Program-made: the position numbers and the translations under genes | Shown: one piece after another, positions 42,885 to 54,300 of the stretch | Numbering within the stretch: the first letter of the stretch is position 1 | Layout of the letters: each line of letters opens with the position of its first letter | Assembly: GCA_947044405.1 (NCBI GenBank) | Contig: CAMRHE010000021.1 | Span: 7,052,501 to 7,116,500, forward strand | Length of the DNA stretch: 64,000 bases | Direction: 5' to 3' | DNA from: Leptodactylus fallax | Taxonomy: Eukaryota > Chordata > Amphibia > Anura > Leptodactylidae | Notes under the pieces: model-generated | The model's database searches: none | What the model was told of the DNA's origin: nothing | What the model saw: the letters and a program-made list of their open reading frames with translations, nothing else

Positions 42885-43623
42885 ATTAGAGGGAACCTGC
42901 CACAAGGAAAATGCATTATGATCTGCAGACAGGACATTTTAGAGCAGGAGTAGCTAATCAGATTGATACTGTATACAGTAATACCTCTTGCATTCGCGTT
43001 TCTGAATTCGCGGATTCACCTACTCGCGATATTTTCTTTGGAACCTAAGACATATGCATTTGCGATTTTTCCACAGATCTGCGAAATTTGCGGTTTGGGT
43101 ATGAGCAAAGTACCGTATTTTTATTGTGCATATGTGCAAACGGCAGCAAATGAATTGGTATACGTGCAGTACAGTACTGTAGGGGTAACATTAATGATAT
43201 TTAGGGGTTATATAAGGGGGGAAATAAGCATAAATTAGCATTTAAGTGCTCGCACCAAATATTCGCGATTCCTCGCGATCCGCGACTGGTTCTGGAACCT
43301 AACCTCGCGGATATTCGAGGTATTACTTGTATATGTTTTATAACATTCATTTATATCTCTAAGCATTCTATGCTTAGTGATTGAGTCAATCTGAAGTCCT
43401 ATCAGTGACTGTCAGTCCTCCAGAGATAGTTGTCATTGATAGGACCATCCACTGGACTCAATTACTATTTCTATGCATAGAAAGAGCAAAGATATAAATG
43501 AATCAATGACAGGTTATACTAAATCTTTTCCCACAAAACTATATATCAATCTGCTCATTTCCTTCTCTATAACATGTTGCCTGCAGATCATATTGCATTT
43601 TTATGGTAAGGGGTTCCCTTTAA
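42885..43623. repeat. TTAA-type MITE, family C, split by a pogo-like MITE
   Basis: The left end GGGAACCTGCCACAAGG with GCATTATGATCTGCAGACAG matches the right end CTGCAGATCATATTGCAT...GGGGTTCCCTTTAA in inverse orientation. The right target is TTAA (43620-43623); the left is mutated to TTAG. The nested element at 42976-43329 lies inside. Confidence 0.75.
42976..43329. mobile_element. Pogo/Tigger-like MITE with TA duplication
   Basis: CAGTAATACCTCTTGCATTC at the left and CGAGGTATTACTTG at the right form the terminal inverted repeats, flanked by TA (42974-42975, 43330-43331). The 354-bp interior is CpG-rich (TTCGCGGATTC, CGCGATCCGCGAC). No transposase. Confidence 0.7.
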
Positions 43624-44879
43624 ATATGACTTTAGTATATGAAATGTATCTTAGCTAGTAATAGTTTCCAAATGACAAGCCTTGTTCAGGCTGTTGATCT
43701 TTTCCATAGTCAAATATCCACTTTGTAACATAAAGAACTCAAAGGTACAGTACAATATGAACTTTACTATAACCAATTATGTATGTGTATTAATTAGATA
43801 CAGTAAAATAGGCTATAGAAATCGCCATGTTCACTCCATAGTTGACAAATTTACTAATCAAATCTAAAGAAAATAGGTGAGGCAGAAGGTTTTCTAATTG
43901 GGGCCAAGTGAAATCTTTGGAAGCAGAGATTTCCCTGTGCAGATTGTTCTAGTGTAATGAAGCAAGCAAAATTAGAGTGTTATTCATAGCATGAACGCAG
44001 GAGATAAATCAGTGTTCACGGAAGTGCACTCATCCCAGTGTATTTCAATAGGGCTGATGGGTTAATAAAAGGAATCAGATGAATACTGTGCATCTGCTGC
44101 TTTATATTAAAAAATAGAATATTTCTCTAATGTGCACATTCATTATTTTATATCCATTCAATTTAGTTTCTAGTCTAATTCCATATTCATTTTCTCTAGA
44201 TAAAATTAATATTGTCTGGGCAAGAAGGTGAAAGACTACAACAACACTCAGAAGACGGAGAGAAGAGAGGGATATATGTAAGAGTGAGATAAGGTGAAAA
44301 GAGGACAGAGAGAAGGCAAATTAAAGGAATGAGACAAACAAGTAATAACTCCAATAGTGGGGCCTAGCAACAAGTATAGTAGTGACACTGGTGAAGCTCC
44401 TTATATCCATATAATACTTTTTTTGACCCAACAGTGACAAAAATTGATGACTTGCCAACAACATCTTTGTAACTATCCCCTTCAGTGTTTGGCATGGCTC
44501 TGAACATTTAGTAGTTGCTGTACCTGGAATTATTAAAAGCTCAATTCCATTCCCTTGAATGGAACACAATAGCAGTGAGGTGCAATGTCAAGCACAGATG
44601 AACACACAAATACCACAAATGAACATAAACTATATTTGGGAATATTTTACCTATGTACTGTCATATACCCTACCAATAGCCAAATATATACCAAGAGTTT
44701 GTACTTTTGGATTACATTTGTATTGTTTTCGGTCTACCATTGCTTCAACTGTAATAAAAAGCTAACTGTATTTTATGGTCAATATGTAGGTTATAGCTAT
44801 GATATATGGAACAGCAAAAATTTCACAATGTCTGGAGTCACTCACATCTCCTGTAATCATATTTGTTTTGTATAGTTTG
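43624..44879. other. No gene seen
   Basis: AT-rich intergenic sequence; 43900-44200 is non-repetitive but shows no coding signal. Confidence 0.4.
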
Positions 44880-44934
44880 TGTACTGTATGTAAACCCCAA
44901 ATGTAAAGCCCCGGGGAATTAATGGTGCTATATA
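44880..44934 (+). repeat. LINE/SINE-type 3' tail (GTAAAGCCCCGGGG...GGTGCTATATA)
   Basis: AAATGTAAAGCCCCGGGG and GGAATTAATGGTGCTATATA parallel the L2-like tail at 30065 (TTTGTAAAGTGCTACGGAAT). The tail resumes at about 45585 with GGAATTAATGGTGC and an ATA run. Confidence 0.55.
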
Positions 44935-45584
44935 CAGCCATATGAAAAAGTCGGGCCCCCCCATTTCCCTTAATCATTTTTGTTCTAAATATTGGGGGGC
45001 AACGGCCCCCCCAATTAATATAAAAGAGAAAAATTAAGAAGAAAAGATAAAAAAAAAAAAAAACAAACAAAAAAAACGAAACAAAAAACCACACCACTCA
45101 TATTAAAACCCACCACTCACAAACAACACACAAACAAAAACAAACCCCCGACCAAGGAGCCGAAAGGAAAAAAAAAAGGGGGCCCGCCCTCCCGGCGGGC
45201 CCCCCAAAACACCACAAAACAAAAAAATAGGTTCAGGAAGGATACAAAAAGTTGTCCAGAGAAACCGCAGCCACGGGGCAAGAAGGAAAGGAAGACCACA
45301 GGGACGCGCCCAGGGGGGAAAAAAACACAAAAGGAGAGAAGAAGAAGGGGAGACGACCCCCACACACCACCCCCAACAGCGCACCACAAGGCGCGGCACC
45401 CTGCAACGGTCAACAATACAGCACCGAAGGGAAGCGAGGAGAGGGGAAGAAGGAAAGCACGCACAAACGAGGCGAGGAGAAAGAAGGACAGCAGCAGGAA
45501 GAAGGCGGAGAGAAACAAAGAGAGGGGCAACAAAAGGCGAGAGGCGCAAAGAAAAGCACCAAGAAAACAGACACGAAAATTGGT
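44935..45584. other. Anomalous T-depleted block inside a LINE-like tail
   Basis: The first 60 bp (CAGCCATATGAAAAAG...) resemble a Tc1-type left terminus. From about 45010 to 45580 T almost disappears from the plus strand: the sequence is A/C/G only for long stretches, with homopolymer A, C and G runs. The block is flanked by the 14-bp direct repeat GGAATTAATGGTGC (44915-44928 and 45585-45598). The long minus-strand frames here (up to 180 codons) are composition artefacts. An assembly or gap-fill error is the leading explanation. Confidence 0.6.
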
Positions 45585-45650
45585 GGAATTAATGGTGCGT
45601 TTACCTGTAAATGTATAATAATAATAATAATAATAATGGCAGGTTGAGAT
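45585..45650. repeat. Continuation of the LINE-like tail with (ATA)n
   Basis: The second copy of GGAATTAATGGTGC is followed by an ATA/AAT trinucleotide run at 45616-45636. Confidence 0.6.
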
Positions 45651-46642
45651 GGTCAGCATTCTCTTGGAAAGCCAATAATGACCATTCTATACATTTGGAG
45701 GAAAAAGGGAGTTTTTAAAGAATGGTAAAAAACCCATCCGGATCCCAACTGTTAAAAACAGGCGCTGGGCGTTATTTTTGCAAGGACTTAGTCACTTCAT
45801 GTTGGGCCCATACTTCTGGTCAATTTTGGTAATGAAATTTTGCTGAAAACAAAAAACTGCCGTTATTAGAATATAAATTAAATGCTTTAAAAACAAAAAA
45901 TTTAAAAAAAAAAATAAAAAAAAGGAAAATTTTTAAAAATAAAAATATAAAAAAAAAAAAAAAAAAAAAAAAAATATATAAAAAAATATAATAAAAAAAA
46001 AAACAGAGGGACTGGTGCACTTCACAAAATAGATGGCATCATGAGGAAAGAACATTATTTGGCAATACTGAAGCAACATCTCAAGACATTAGCCAGGAAG
46101 TTAAAGCTTGGGCGCAAATGGGTCTTCCAAATGGACAATGACCCGAAGCATACTGCCAAACTGGTTACAAAGTGGCTTGAGGATAAAAAAGTCAATGTTT
46201 TGGAGTGGCCATCACAAAGCCCTGATCTCAATCTTATTGAAAATTTATGGGCAAAGCTGAAAAGGCAGGTGCGAGCAAGGCGGCCTACAAACATAGCTCA
46301 GTTACACCAGTTCTGTCAGGAGGAATGGGCCCAAATTCCTACCAACTATTGTGAGAAGCTTGTGGAAAGTTATCCAAAACGTTTGACCCAAGTCATACAG
46401 TTTAAGGGCAATGGTACCAAATACTAATGAAATGTATGTAAACTTTTGACTTTGCAGAAAGTAATAAAAATGCCTTAAAAATTCTCTCTCTCATTATTCT
46501 GGAATTTGGCAAATATAAATAATTTTGGTAATCCTAATTGACCTAAAACGGGAAAGGTTTATTCTGATTTCATGTCAGATAGTGAGAAAAACATGCATAT
46601 GTGCCTTTTTATATAGTGTATGTAAACTTCTGGTTTCATATG
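45651..46642 (+). mobile_element. Damaged Tc1-type transposon, third family, left end missing
   Basis: The C-terminal transposase frame is followed by a 3' region containing two copies of TGTATGTAAACTTTTGAC / TGTATGTAAACTTCTGG (46433 and 46618), the inner and outer direct repeats of a right IR/DR end. No matching left end exists; sequence upstream is scrambled and includes an A-rich block (45890-46005). Confidence 0.7.
45697..46427 (+). pseudogene. Tc1-type transposase remnant, 5' half scrambled
   Basis: 45690-45850 holds degraded traces of the central catalytic region (ACATTTGGAGGAAAAAGGG, ATCCCAACTGTTAAA). The frame is clean only from 46041 to 46427: MRKEHYLAILKQHLKT, QMDNDPKH (second catalytic D), PDLNLIENLW (E, 34 residues later) and the ending KGNGTKY. 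LNLIE replaces LNPIE. The first catalytic aspartate and the DNA-binding domains are not recoverable. The 128-codon frame is therefore a fragment. Confidence 0.8.
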
Positions 46643-46789
46643 TATATAACATATATTCCTCCCCCTCTCAGGAGAAATTTCTTCCCAACAACTGACCAAT
46701 GACCCTTGTTTGCCATCACAATGTCCCATGCAAACAGTGCAAAGTTAGTGCTGCAAACAAACATAATATCAGTCATCAACATACTTTTT

Positions 46790-47158
46790 GAAGAGGACCT
46801 TTCACCAAGTCCACCATTTCCAACTTTTTACATGCTTCAATAGGGGCCACTTTACGGATTCTGGCAGAGTTGGAATTTTTTGTCTAGCCCCCACCATTCC
46901 TGAGTTTTCAGTGCAGTTAAAAGGAGAAAGCAATATGCTAATTAGGCTCTTTACTATCTTGTGGGCAGTCCTGACCTGTGTGCTCCAGCCCAGGACCGCC
47001 ACCTGACAGCAAAGAGTCTAATTAGAATATTGGGTGCTGAAACTAACAGAATTGATTACTCAGGACCTGTGGGGGTTACAGAAAAAGTTCCAACAGTGTC
47101 ACACTCAGTGGAGCAGCATCTATTGAAGCATGCAAAGAGTTGGAGTTGGTAGAGGTTT
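46790..47158. repeat. Long-TIR MITE (GAGGACCTTTCACCAAGTCC end)
   Basis: TTTTTACATGCTTCAATAG (near 46824) is matched by CTATTGAAGCATGCAAAGA (near 47119) in inverse orientation, with further complementary blocks such as CTAATTAG-centred segments at 46938 and 47018. Resembles the TTAA MITE families but TTAA is not preserved at the ends. Confidence 0.65.
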
Positions 47159-47241
47159 TTGGACAGTTTTTGCAGACCAGTAAATATGTGATATAAACAT
47201 AGTAATAGTAGATGAACTTGATCATATTTAGCACATATTTA

Positions 47242-47283
<42 letters not shown>

Positions 47284-47905
47284 CAATAGGAGCCAATGGG
47301 TGAAATATGTAAATTATGATAGAGCTATGTATTTTGTGCACACAGAGATAGGTAGATTTTCCTGATGTATGTGGTGTGAACACAGTTTGAAATAGGTAAA
47401 GATTGGATTATGTAGTAATGTTGCTACAGTCAGATGAATGATTGTATCTCAGGGGTGCCATTAAGATTTCTAGGGCGGCTTATACAAAATAAAGGTGCAT
47501 GCAATTGTTTGGAGTAATTTTTATCACTGCAACTGATTGAAGACAGATACTGATATGAGTGTTTCCAGTATATTGCTCCGGAAATCCTGGCACCATATTA
47601 TCAATGAAAAAATAAATCCAAAGATATCAATGTGTAAAGATCCTTGGTAAATGGATTTAATAATTAGAAAGTCAAATTACAGATTTTATAGCAAGTTTCT
47701 TCCAAAGACCATTGCAAGTGCTGTGTGTCACTTTGTCAATATGCAAGTGAGGTCTTTGGCAAAACGAGAGCATTGCCATTGCTCCAAAAACCAATGGCAA
47801 AACATTGATATCAGCAACAGAGGTACCAAGTCAAAAGGGGAAAACACTGCTTATTCAGGAGACCCCAACCTATCTGCGGGCTGGGTTGATATGCTTTACG
47901 ACTCC
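47159..47905. other. No gene; (AT)n at 47245-47278
   Basis: AT-rich intergenic sequence with a pure AT dinucleotide run. Confidence 0.6.
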
Positions 47906-48936
47906 TTAAAAGGGGTTGTCCAATATCAGAAAAGGTTCATTACTGTTTTCCAAATGTAAAATAAGCAAAGAGACTAAGATACTTAAATTTTCTAAACTGT
48001 GTGAATGGTCTGATTTTAGTGTAAGGCCATGTGGTCCTGGAAGTGGAGGTTCTTCTGTAAACTGTGATGTTTCAACATAGCATCAGGTGGCTGGAAGATT
48101 CCTCCCTCTATCTTTGTGTCAGTGATGTAATGAAAGGGCTGGCTGTCTAGCTCAGATCATTAGTTCAATGGATTTGACAAGGAACATAAAAAGATTTAAA
48201 TCTGTAGATAATGAAAAGTTATACATTTTGCAAATGTAAATAATTATACATTTTGCAGAGTTTAAGGGATTTTCTCTAACCATAATAGTGGCGACTGTCT
48301 TTTGTCTTGTCAGTTGCCAATGGATATAACCATGGATGTAACTTTCTATGGTTAGACATTTGCCAAAAGCCCAGCCATGATTTCCTTATTCCATACACAA
48401 AAAAGGAAGGGGCCGTGTAGGCACAAAATGTAACCCTTCCACAATTAGCAAATCATGATGAGTTTCTGACAAGTGCCAGATCATAGAAAGTTGCAGTATT
48501 CATGGTCATATCCATTGGCATCTGATCAAGACAAAAGACTGTCACCATTAAGATGGTTAGAGAAAATCTTTAAAACTGCAACATTTTTAATAATTTCTGT
48601 TTGCAAAAATGTTATCTTTTAATTATCTACAAATGTGAATATGGTTATGTTCAAACCCCTTTTAGTTAACCCTTTTCTCTGTGGAGAAGGAGGCTGGCAT
48701 AGCTAATGACCTAAGCCAGACAGTGAGCCTCTTCATCATGTTACCGATACATAGAGAGGAGCCTGTATCAGAAAGTCACAGATTACAGAATAACCTCCAC
48801 TTCCATGACCAGTTGAACGTAGACTGAAATTGTAGACCATGCATGGAGTTTAGAAAGGTATATTAGTAAGTTTCTTTATTTTACACTTGGAAAACAATAA
48901 TTGACTTTTTTTTTCTGGCATGAGACAACCACTTAC
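47906..48936. repeat. Large TTAA-type MITE, split by a nested TTAA MITE
   Basis: The left end AGGGGTTGTCCAATATCAG after TTAA matches the right end CTGGCATGAGACAACC inversely. Subterminal CTGTTTTCCAAATGTAAAA pairs with TTTTACACTTGGAAAACA, and GGAAGTGGAGGTT with AACCTCCACTTCC. The 48266-48569 element interrupts it. The right TTAA has become TTAC. Confidence 0.75.
48266..48569. repeat. Nested TTAA-flanked palindromic MITE
   Basis: TTAA at 48262-48265 and 48570-48573 bracket a 304-bp imperfect palindrome. It starts GGGATTTTCTCTAACCAT and ends ATGGTTAGAGAAAATCT. Paired blocks such as GACTGTCTTTTGTCTTG and CAAGACAAAAGACTGTC continue inward. Confidence 0.85.
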
Positions 48937-49439
48937 AAGGACAGATGTCCCTATGGCAGCCATTTTATGTTTTATAACCACACAGTGACTTCATAGTTTT
49001 CAGTTGTTTACATCACTTTTCTAGTTATGCTGCCACATTCTTCTGTGGTCTCCAGGGAACCAAAAAGCTAACTACATAGAGGAATACAATAATGCTTTAA
49101 CACATTTATTCTTAAGTGTTTACTGGAATGGTGGCTTTTCTTGGATGCCATAGAATTTCTGAGACATGAAGTTCTTGAATTTGAAAAAGTAATTCATACA
49201 TTCAGCATGAAATAATGAGGATGTGATGGACTACAGTGGCCTGAGAAGAGAGGAGGCTTGTCTGCTCACTGCATGTGACAATGCTGAAATTGTTTTTTAC
49301 TGTCCATTCACTTCAACAATGTACCATTCTGTACCTCATAAGCACTTAATTTATTCCAACTCTTTGCCCTGACCTGTAATCCCCTTCTCCTTACCCATCT
49401 GACCCATCTGTGTTTCATTTCCCACTCATCAGCATCCAA
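48937..49439. other. No gene seen
   Basis: Intergenic sequence without recognised repeats. Confidence 0.4.
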
Positions 49440-50045
49440 AGAGCTAGGCCTAGGACCTGTTTGGAAGCATTAGAGAGTGATTGGCACCATTCCCTTTCCT
49501 GCACCACATCCTCTGCTGAATAAAATGACCATCAGATCAGAGAACAGAGCGTGCTTTGTCCTCAGCAACCGAGATCTGGAAGCACTTTCAATCATTTGCA
49601 CTCTATACCCACTCAAATGCATTAATGTGATCAACATTGGGTCTGTTGTGGGCAGTTTTTTCCATCGAATAACTTGCTAACATTCCAGGCATGTACTTCC
49701 CTGAAAACAAGGCTGAGACTGGGCCCTGAATATTCATTTGGAAAATTACCAAGAGCAAAAGCTTAGCTTGGCACGCCTGGTGTTGATTCTTAATAAGTGA
49801 CTTCCTAGAGCTAAGGTATGGGACTAACAGCTTCAGTAAGTTGTTTGAAAAATATTTTCTTAAAATATTTTCTAGGTGTCTCCTACCGCACTGTTTCCTG
49901 TGGTGTGTGTCATATTGTAGGCTTTCGTATGACAGCTTGTCAAGGCAGAGAAACACTTTTTTCTTTGCCACAGCTGCTGATGTCAAACTAAACTCTTACG
50001 TATGTAGAATTAGATCATTCTTGTCTGTGCTGATGTAACTGCATA
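49440..50045. promoter_or_regulatory. Candidate conserved non-coding element (unproven)
   Basis: About 600 bp of complex sequence with no repeat hallmarks, including TGCACTCTATACCCACTC, CAAATGCATTAATGTGATC, CCTGAATATTCATTTGGAAA and ATGACAGCTTGTCAAGGC. Its texture resembles vertebrate enhancer-like conserved DNA more than any other part of the window. Not testable here. Confidence 0.35.
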
Positions 50046-51150
50046 CCCCCACTTTAGTCTCCACTAAATAAATCAAAGCGTATGGAGATAAAATAAAAAA
50101 GATAGAATTTTTATTTCTTTAAAAAATGTGCAACCTGTATCTGTGCATATTGATATATCAATATTCATTAATTTATAGTTACGATGCTCCTTTAGTAACA
50201 CAGGATGACAGTCTTGTTAGGAGCTTTATAAATACCTAGATATACAGTAGACCTTAAAATGCACAAGTTATGAGTTAAATCACCTGGAATCCTTATAATT
50301 GCTGGGAAACCTTATAAAAGGTAATTGTATTTTAAAGGAGATATTGTATAGAATTATGGGTCATATTCAACTTTTTTTTAATTCAACTTTTTTTTAAATA
50401 ATCTCCTTAAATATGTTTGCATCTGTGATGTAGTGCAGGTGAAAAGGCAACAGACTTTGGAGACACTTAGTTGTGGACTATAGCAGTTTGCTAAATATCC
50501 TTTCAAGGAACACAGAAAAGCATTTATAGGCAACAAATTGGTTAAGTCCACTGAATCGCCCTGTCTTTGGGGGCACACCTGTGGGGAGGGAATCTCCCTC
50601 TTCCCCCACACATAGTCTCCTGGGACTAACTTGACAACTCTTTGCAGATAGTATATTTTAATTTCACATATTGCCAGAATTTGTCTGTCAACAGTATGCA
50701 TTGCAGTACTTAACCAAGCAGTTATACAGTCTTTGGTTTTGCTGGTAGCTGACTAACTTAACTCTCTGTTTATAGTTAGCACCCAGAGTTCCTTCTTAGT
50801 AACTAGCATATCAACAGAGCCAACTACAGGCTACTCCTGGGTCTCCAGTAGGTGTGGGCTGGTTCAAAATGGCATCTTTCATGTTTGTGAGGGCTTACTT
50901 TGAGACCTGTGCTAAAACTGTCCCAGCCACCACCAGGTATTGTCTTCTACACATCTCTTTTTTGTGGTCATCAGCAATTCCGCCAGTAGTTCTCTGGCCT
51001 AGCCCCGCTGTCTGCACTTTGAGACATGCTCAATTCTCAGGAAGCTCTTCAGCTTCGACCCTTTCTCTTCCTCTGTTGGAGCCAGAATTAAGTACCCGCC
51101 TCCCTACTTTATTAATTACCTTGGGACTTCCTGGAGCTAGAAGACTAGAT
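50046..51150. other. No gene seen
   Basis: Intergenic sequence. The 139-codon frame at 50854-51273 runs into a MITE and has no domain. Confidence 0.4.
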
Positions 51151-51368
51151 GAACACACAGGTGCACAGCTTGTCATCAGGCAGATGTCTGAATATTGTGC
51201 TGTGACTATGAGCTGTGCATCTGTGGGTCTATCACATGAATTGCAGCAAGAAGAAAAAGCTGTGAGGAATTGAAACAGAAAGTATATTGGAAAATTGTAT
51301 AACTTTTCATTGTACAAAGAATAATACTTGTCTCTCAATATTGATCTGAAACTGGACAATCCTTTTAA
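51151..51368. repeat. TTAA MITE family A, right half
   Basis: GATGAACACACAGGTGCACAG to CTGAAACTGGACAATCC followed by TTAA (51365-51368) matches the right two thirds of 14791-15203 and 55369-55788. The left end is missing. Confidence 0.75.
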
Positions 51369-54300
51369 CCACTGGACAACAGGACTGAGGCACTAGCCCA
51401 TTGTAAAATTGGTGCTAGGAGACAAATTCTTTTGACATTTTGGCATGCATTTTGTAGGATTTGCTTTACGTTGGCTATGCAGTATGAAGTATAGCTATTG
51501 GAGATAGATTTAGAACATGTTACTGTTAGTTGACAGTGTACATGCAGACTGCTTCCAGATTTCTGTCAAAAACATGATCTGACATGTTGGATACTATGCT
51601 CCACATTTGTCATAGCCTTATCAATTTTCATTTGTTCCACCTAATCATAAACTGATGCAGAGATCTGTCATCAGTGAAGAGTCAACAGACCCTCCAACAT
51701 GTGCTTTCAGCAGTCACTACCCATGTTTGATCATATTTATGCCAAAAGTATTATGGCTGAATGTAGGTGTCATGTATCTAGACCTAAGGACAAGTTAGAA
51801 AAAAAAAAAAAAGATTTGGGAAGAGGATTTCCGTATCACGCAAGATGGTATTCAATCCTGTCCTTGGCGTTAAATATATACCTTTACTGTGGAACCATAG
51901 CATATGCTTGTGTGAAGCCAACCTAAGTCTGTGGTCATATAAAATATACAAATTTATAAGCAAACAAACAAAATTATCTGACATTTGTAATGTAATTGGA
52001 TATATTACAAACTGTAAACATACAGTGATCCACTGAGAATCATAAAATTCATAGTTGGTTAGCAAATTCCCGTATACTACCTTTATATGAAAGGGTGAAG
52101 AAAAGGCTCCGTTCATTAATAGGAAATATTTTCTGTAAGCAGCAAATAAAGTCGTGTCTACATAATTTGGCATGATCTGTTAAAAATTCAGTTCTATTTC
52201 TCTAAAGCTTAGTGTAAGCAGTCTAATAGGGTTTCCAGGTCACATTTACAGTATTAAGAAACCCTGCAATATGAGCTATTGGTTCTTAGTACGTGTTCTT
52301 TTTCAGTATGACTTTATATGTGTGAGCTATGAACTGGATTTCTAATCTCTGTCATGTTTTTACTCTATTATTAAATTAGCTATTAGAATCAATTCATAAT
52401 GTACCAGATTTGACACACATTTTTAGATTCCCACTAAATCTGAACTTTTGCGATCTATTTCAGAGAAATCGACAAAAATGGCCACCACCATGTGAAAATA
52501 GAGAAGCAAAGAGAAGTATCACATGACTTTAATAACAAGGCAGGCGTCCCTATAATGCCTTGCAGGAAGCTCTTCAGGCAATCATAAGAGACTGTCAGTG
52601 GTCACCGATGAAGCCATAGCCAAGATAGAGCACAACCAGAATGCTGCCATTTTGTGGGGATGGAGAAAGAGAGAGAAGAGGATCAGAGCTCAGCCAGAAA
52701 AGAGAGTGAAAAATCACAGAATAAATACAGCTACCAATAAATAATAATGTTTGAGGAGAAGAGAATAAATAGATTTAGCTAATAGATAGAGGAGTCAGTG
52801 TCAGACAGGAACTAGGGACAGACAGGGATGGACGGCAACCATTACAGTCTGTCAGTGCTGTTTTATCACAGTTCCACATTCAGTTGTGCTTGAAATTCTT
52901 GATATGTTTACCCAAAAGGCAAGAAAAAGACACTTGATATACATGGCAAGTAAATGGCTAACATATAGAGGTTAGCAATACAACTGATAAAAAACATGGA
53001 AAAGTTGTTTATAATAATTGGTTGAAAGTCAGGAATACCCTCAAGTAACCACATAGAATAAGTTCAGTGATAAACAACCTTTGACTTGAAGAGGATACAA
53101 CGTGCCATGTAACCTGATGAAAATTATAGGCTGTCTTCCTGTCTGTATCTGTCAGTTGAATGACGTCACTTCCTGTGTGAATGGCCACAGTGTCTAGTCT
53201 AGTCTTTTAACAGATCTAAATGTTGTGGTCACAAACAATAATTTGTATGTGGGCCCGGGAAGGAAGACTGTCCACATGAAGCCAGAAGTGGTTTTGGAAG
53301 ATCATGTCCTGGCCTTCTATTATCTTTCCATGAACTGAATTAAAAAATATACTGTTTCACTAGTGTAACAACATTTAGATCTCTACATATTACAGAGACT
53401 TATCATCTTTCCATTCTTGCAGTGCTGTTTAACAACTGGACTGACAATTATAACATTGTTGGTTATAGTCATAGAGAAAAAGATATAAACTTTAAGTGTT
53501 TCATAAAGAAAGAATATAACTGCCAACATACCTGGCAGGACCAATATAGAAACAGTTTTCATAATGTACACCACTCATCATTCCATCTGTGGTTTTTGGA
53601 GAATATACAGAATGTATGCTACTAGAAATGCAGGTTCCAATGTTTTGTATTACTATTTTACTATCACACATATGCCATACTTATTCTCCAGACAAAAGTT
53701 TGGACATTGATTTTGGCACTTGGTATAGAATGAAAGGCTTACCTAGTGTTCAGTGGTCTCCAAGGCCACCTAAATGCTCTGGGTCATTTGCAAGAATTTC
53801 TCAAAACATTAGCAGCCATATGATCTACTTGGCAACCATTGATTTTATTTTACTTACCCTGTGTTTATGCTCATTAGATCATAGAAATTGCTTTACTGTG
53901 GTATAATCTCCAGTTTCAGCTTTTTCAAGAACAGCTGGGTATACACAACTGATGGACATCTTCATGTAATTGTTTCAACCAGTAAATGATAGCTAAACTA
54001 ATACATACTTGTAAAATGCACAATCAGTTTGGCATGCAATGTATTAAGAATAGGTTCTGGCATAAAACTGAAAAATAACATGGAATCTCATGAATATCAA
54101 ATTATTATTTTCCTACAAAGCAGCGATCCTAGGATATTTTCATGTAACATTTTATTTCAGACTGTCTATCTGGTTATTCTCTAAGCTAGCATTGCATCAG
54201 ATGTTACATACTTTTCCTTGGTGCCCAATAATCCACAATATTTGATTTACTGATATACTGTATTTTGTTTGAAAATCTAAGGTACTTCCCTTCAATTTTG

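Noticed and set aside
45103..45659. Long minus-strand frames (148 and 180 codons) rich in Phe, Leu, Cys and Val
   Set aside because: They arise because the plus strand is almost T-free here, which removes stop codons on the minus strand. The residues are low complexity with no domain, and the region is probably an assembly artefact.
45820..46020. Phe-rich minus-strand frame
   Set aside because: Translation of A-runs only.
50854..51273. 139-codon frame beginning MGWFKMASFMFVRAYFETCA
   Set aside because: It runs into TTAA MITE family A, has no recognisable domain and no splice or promoter context.
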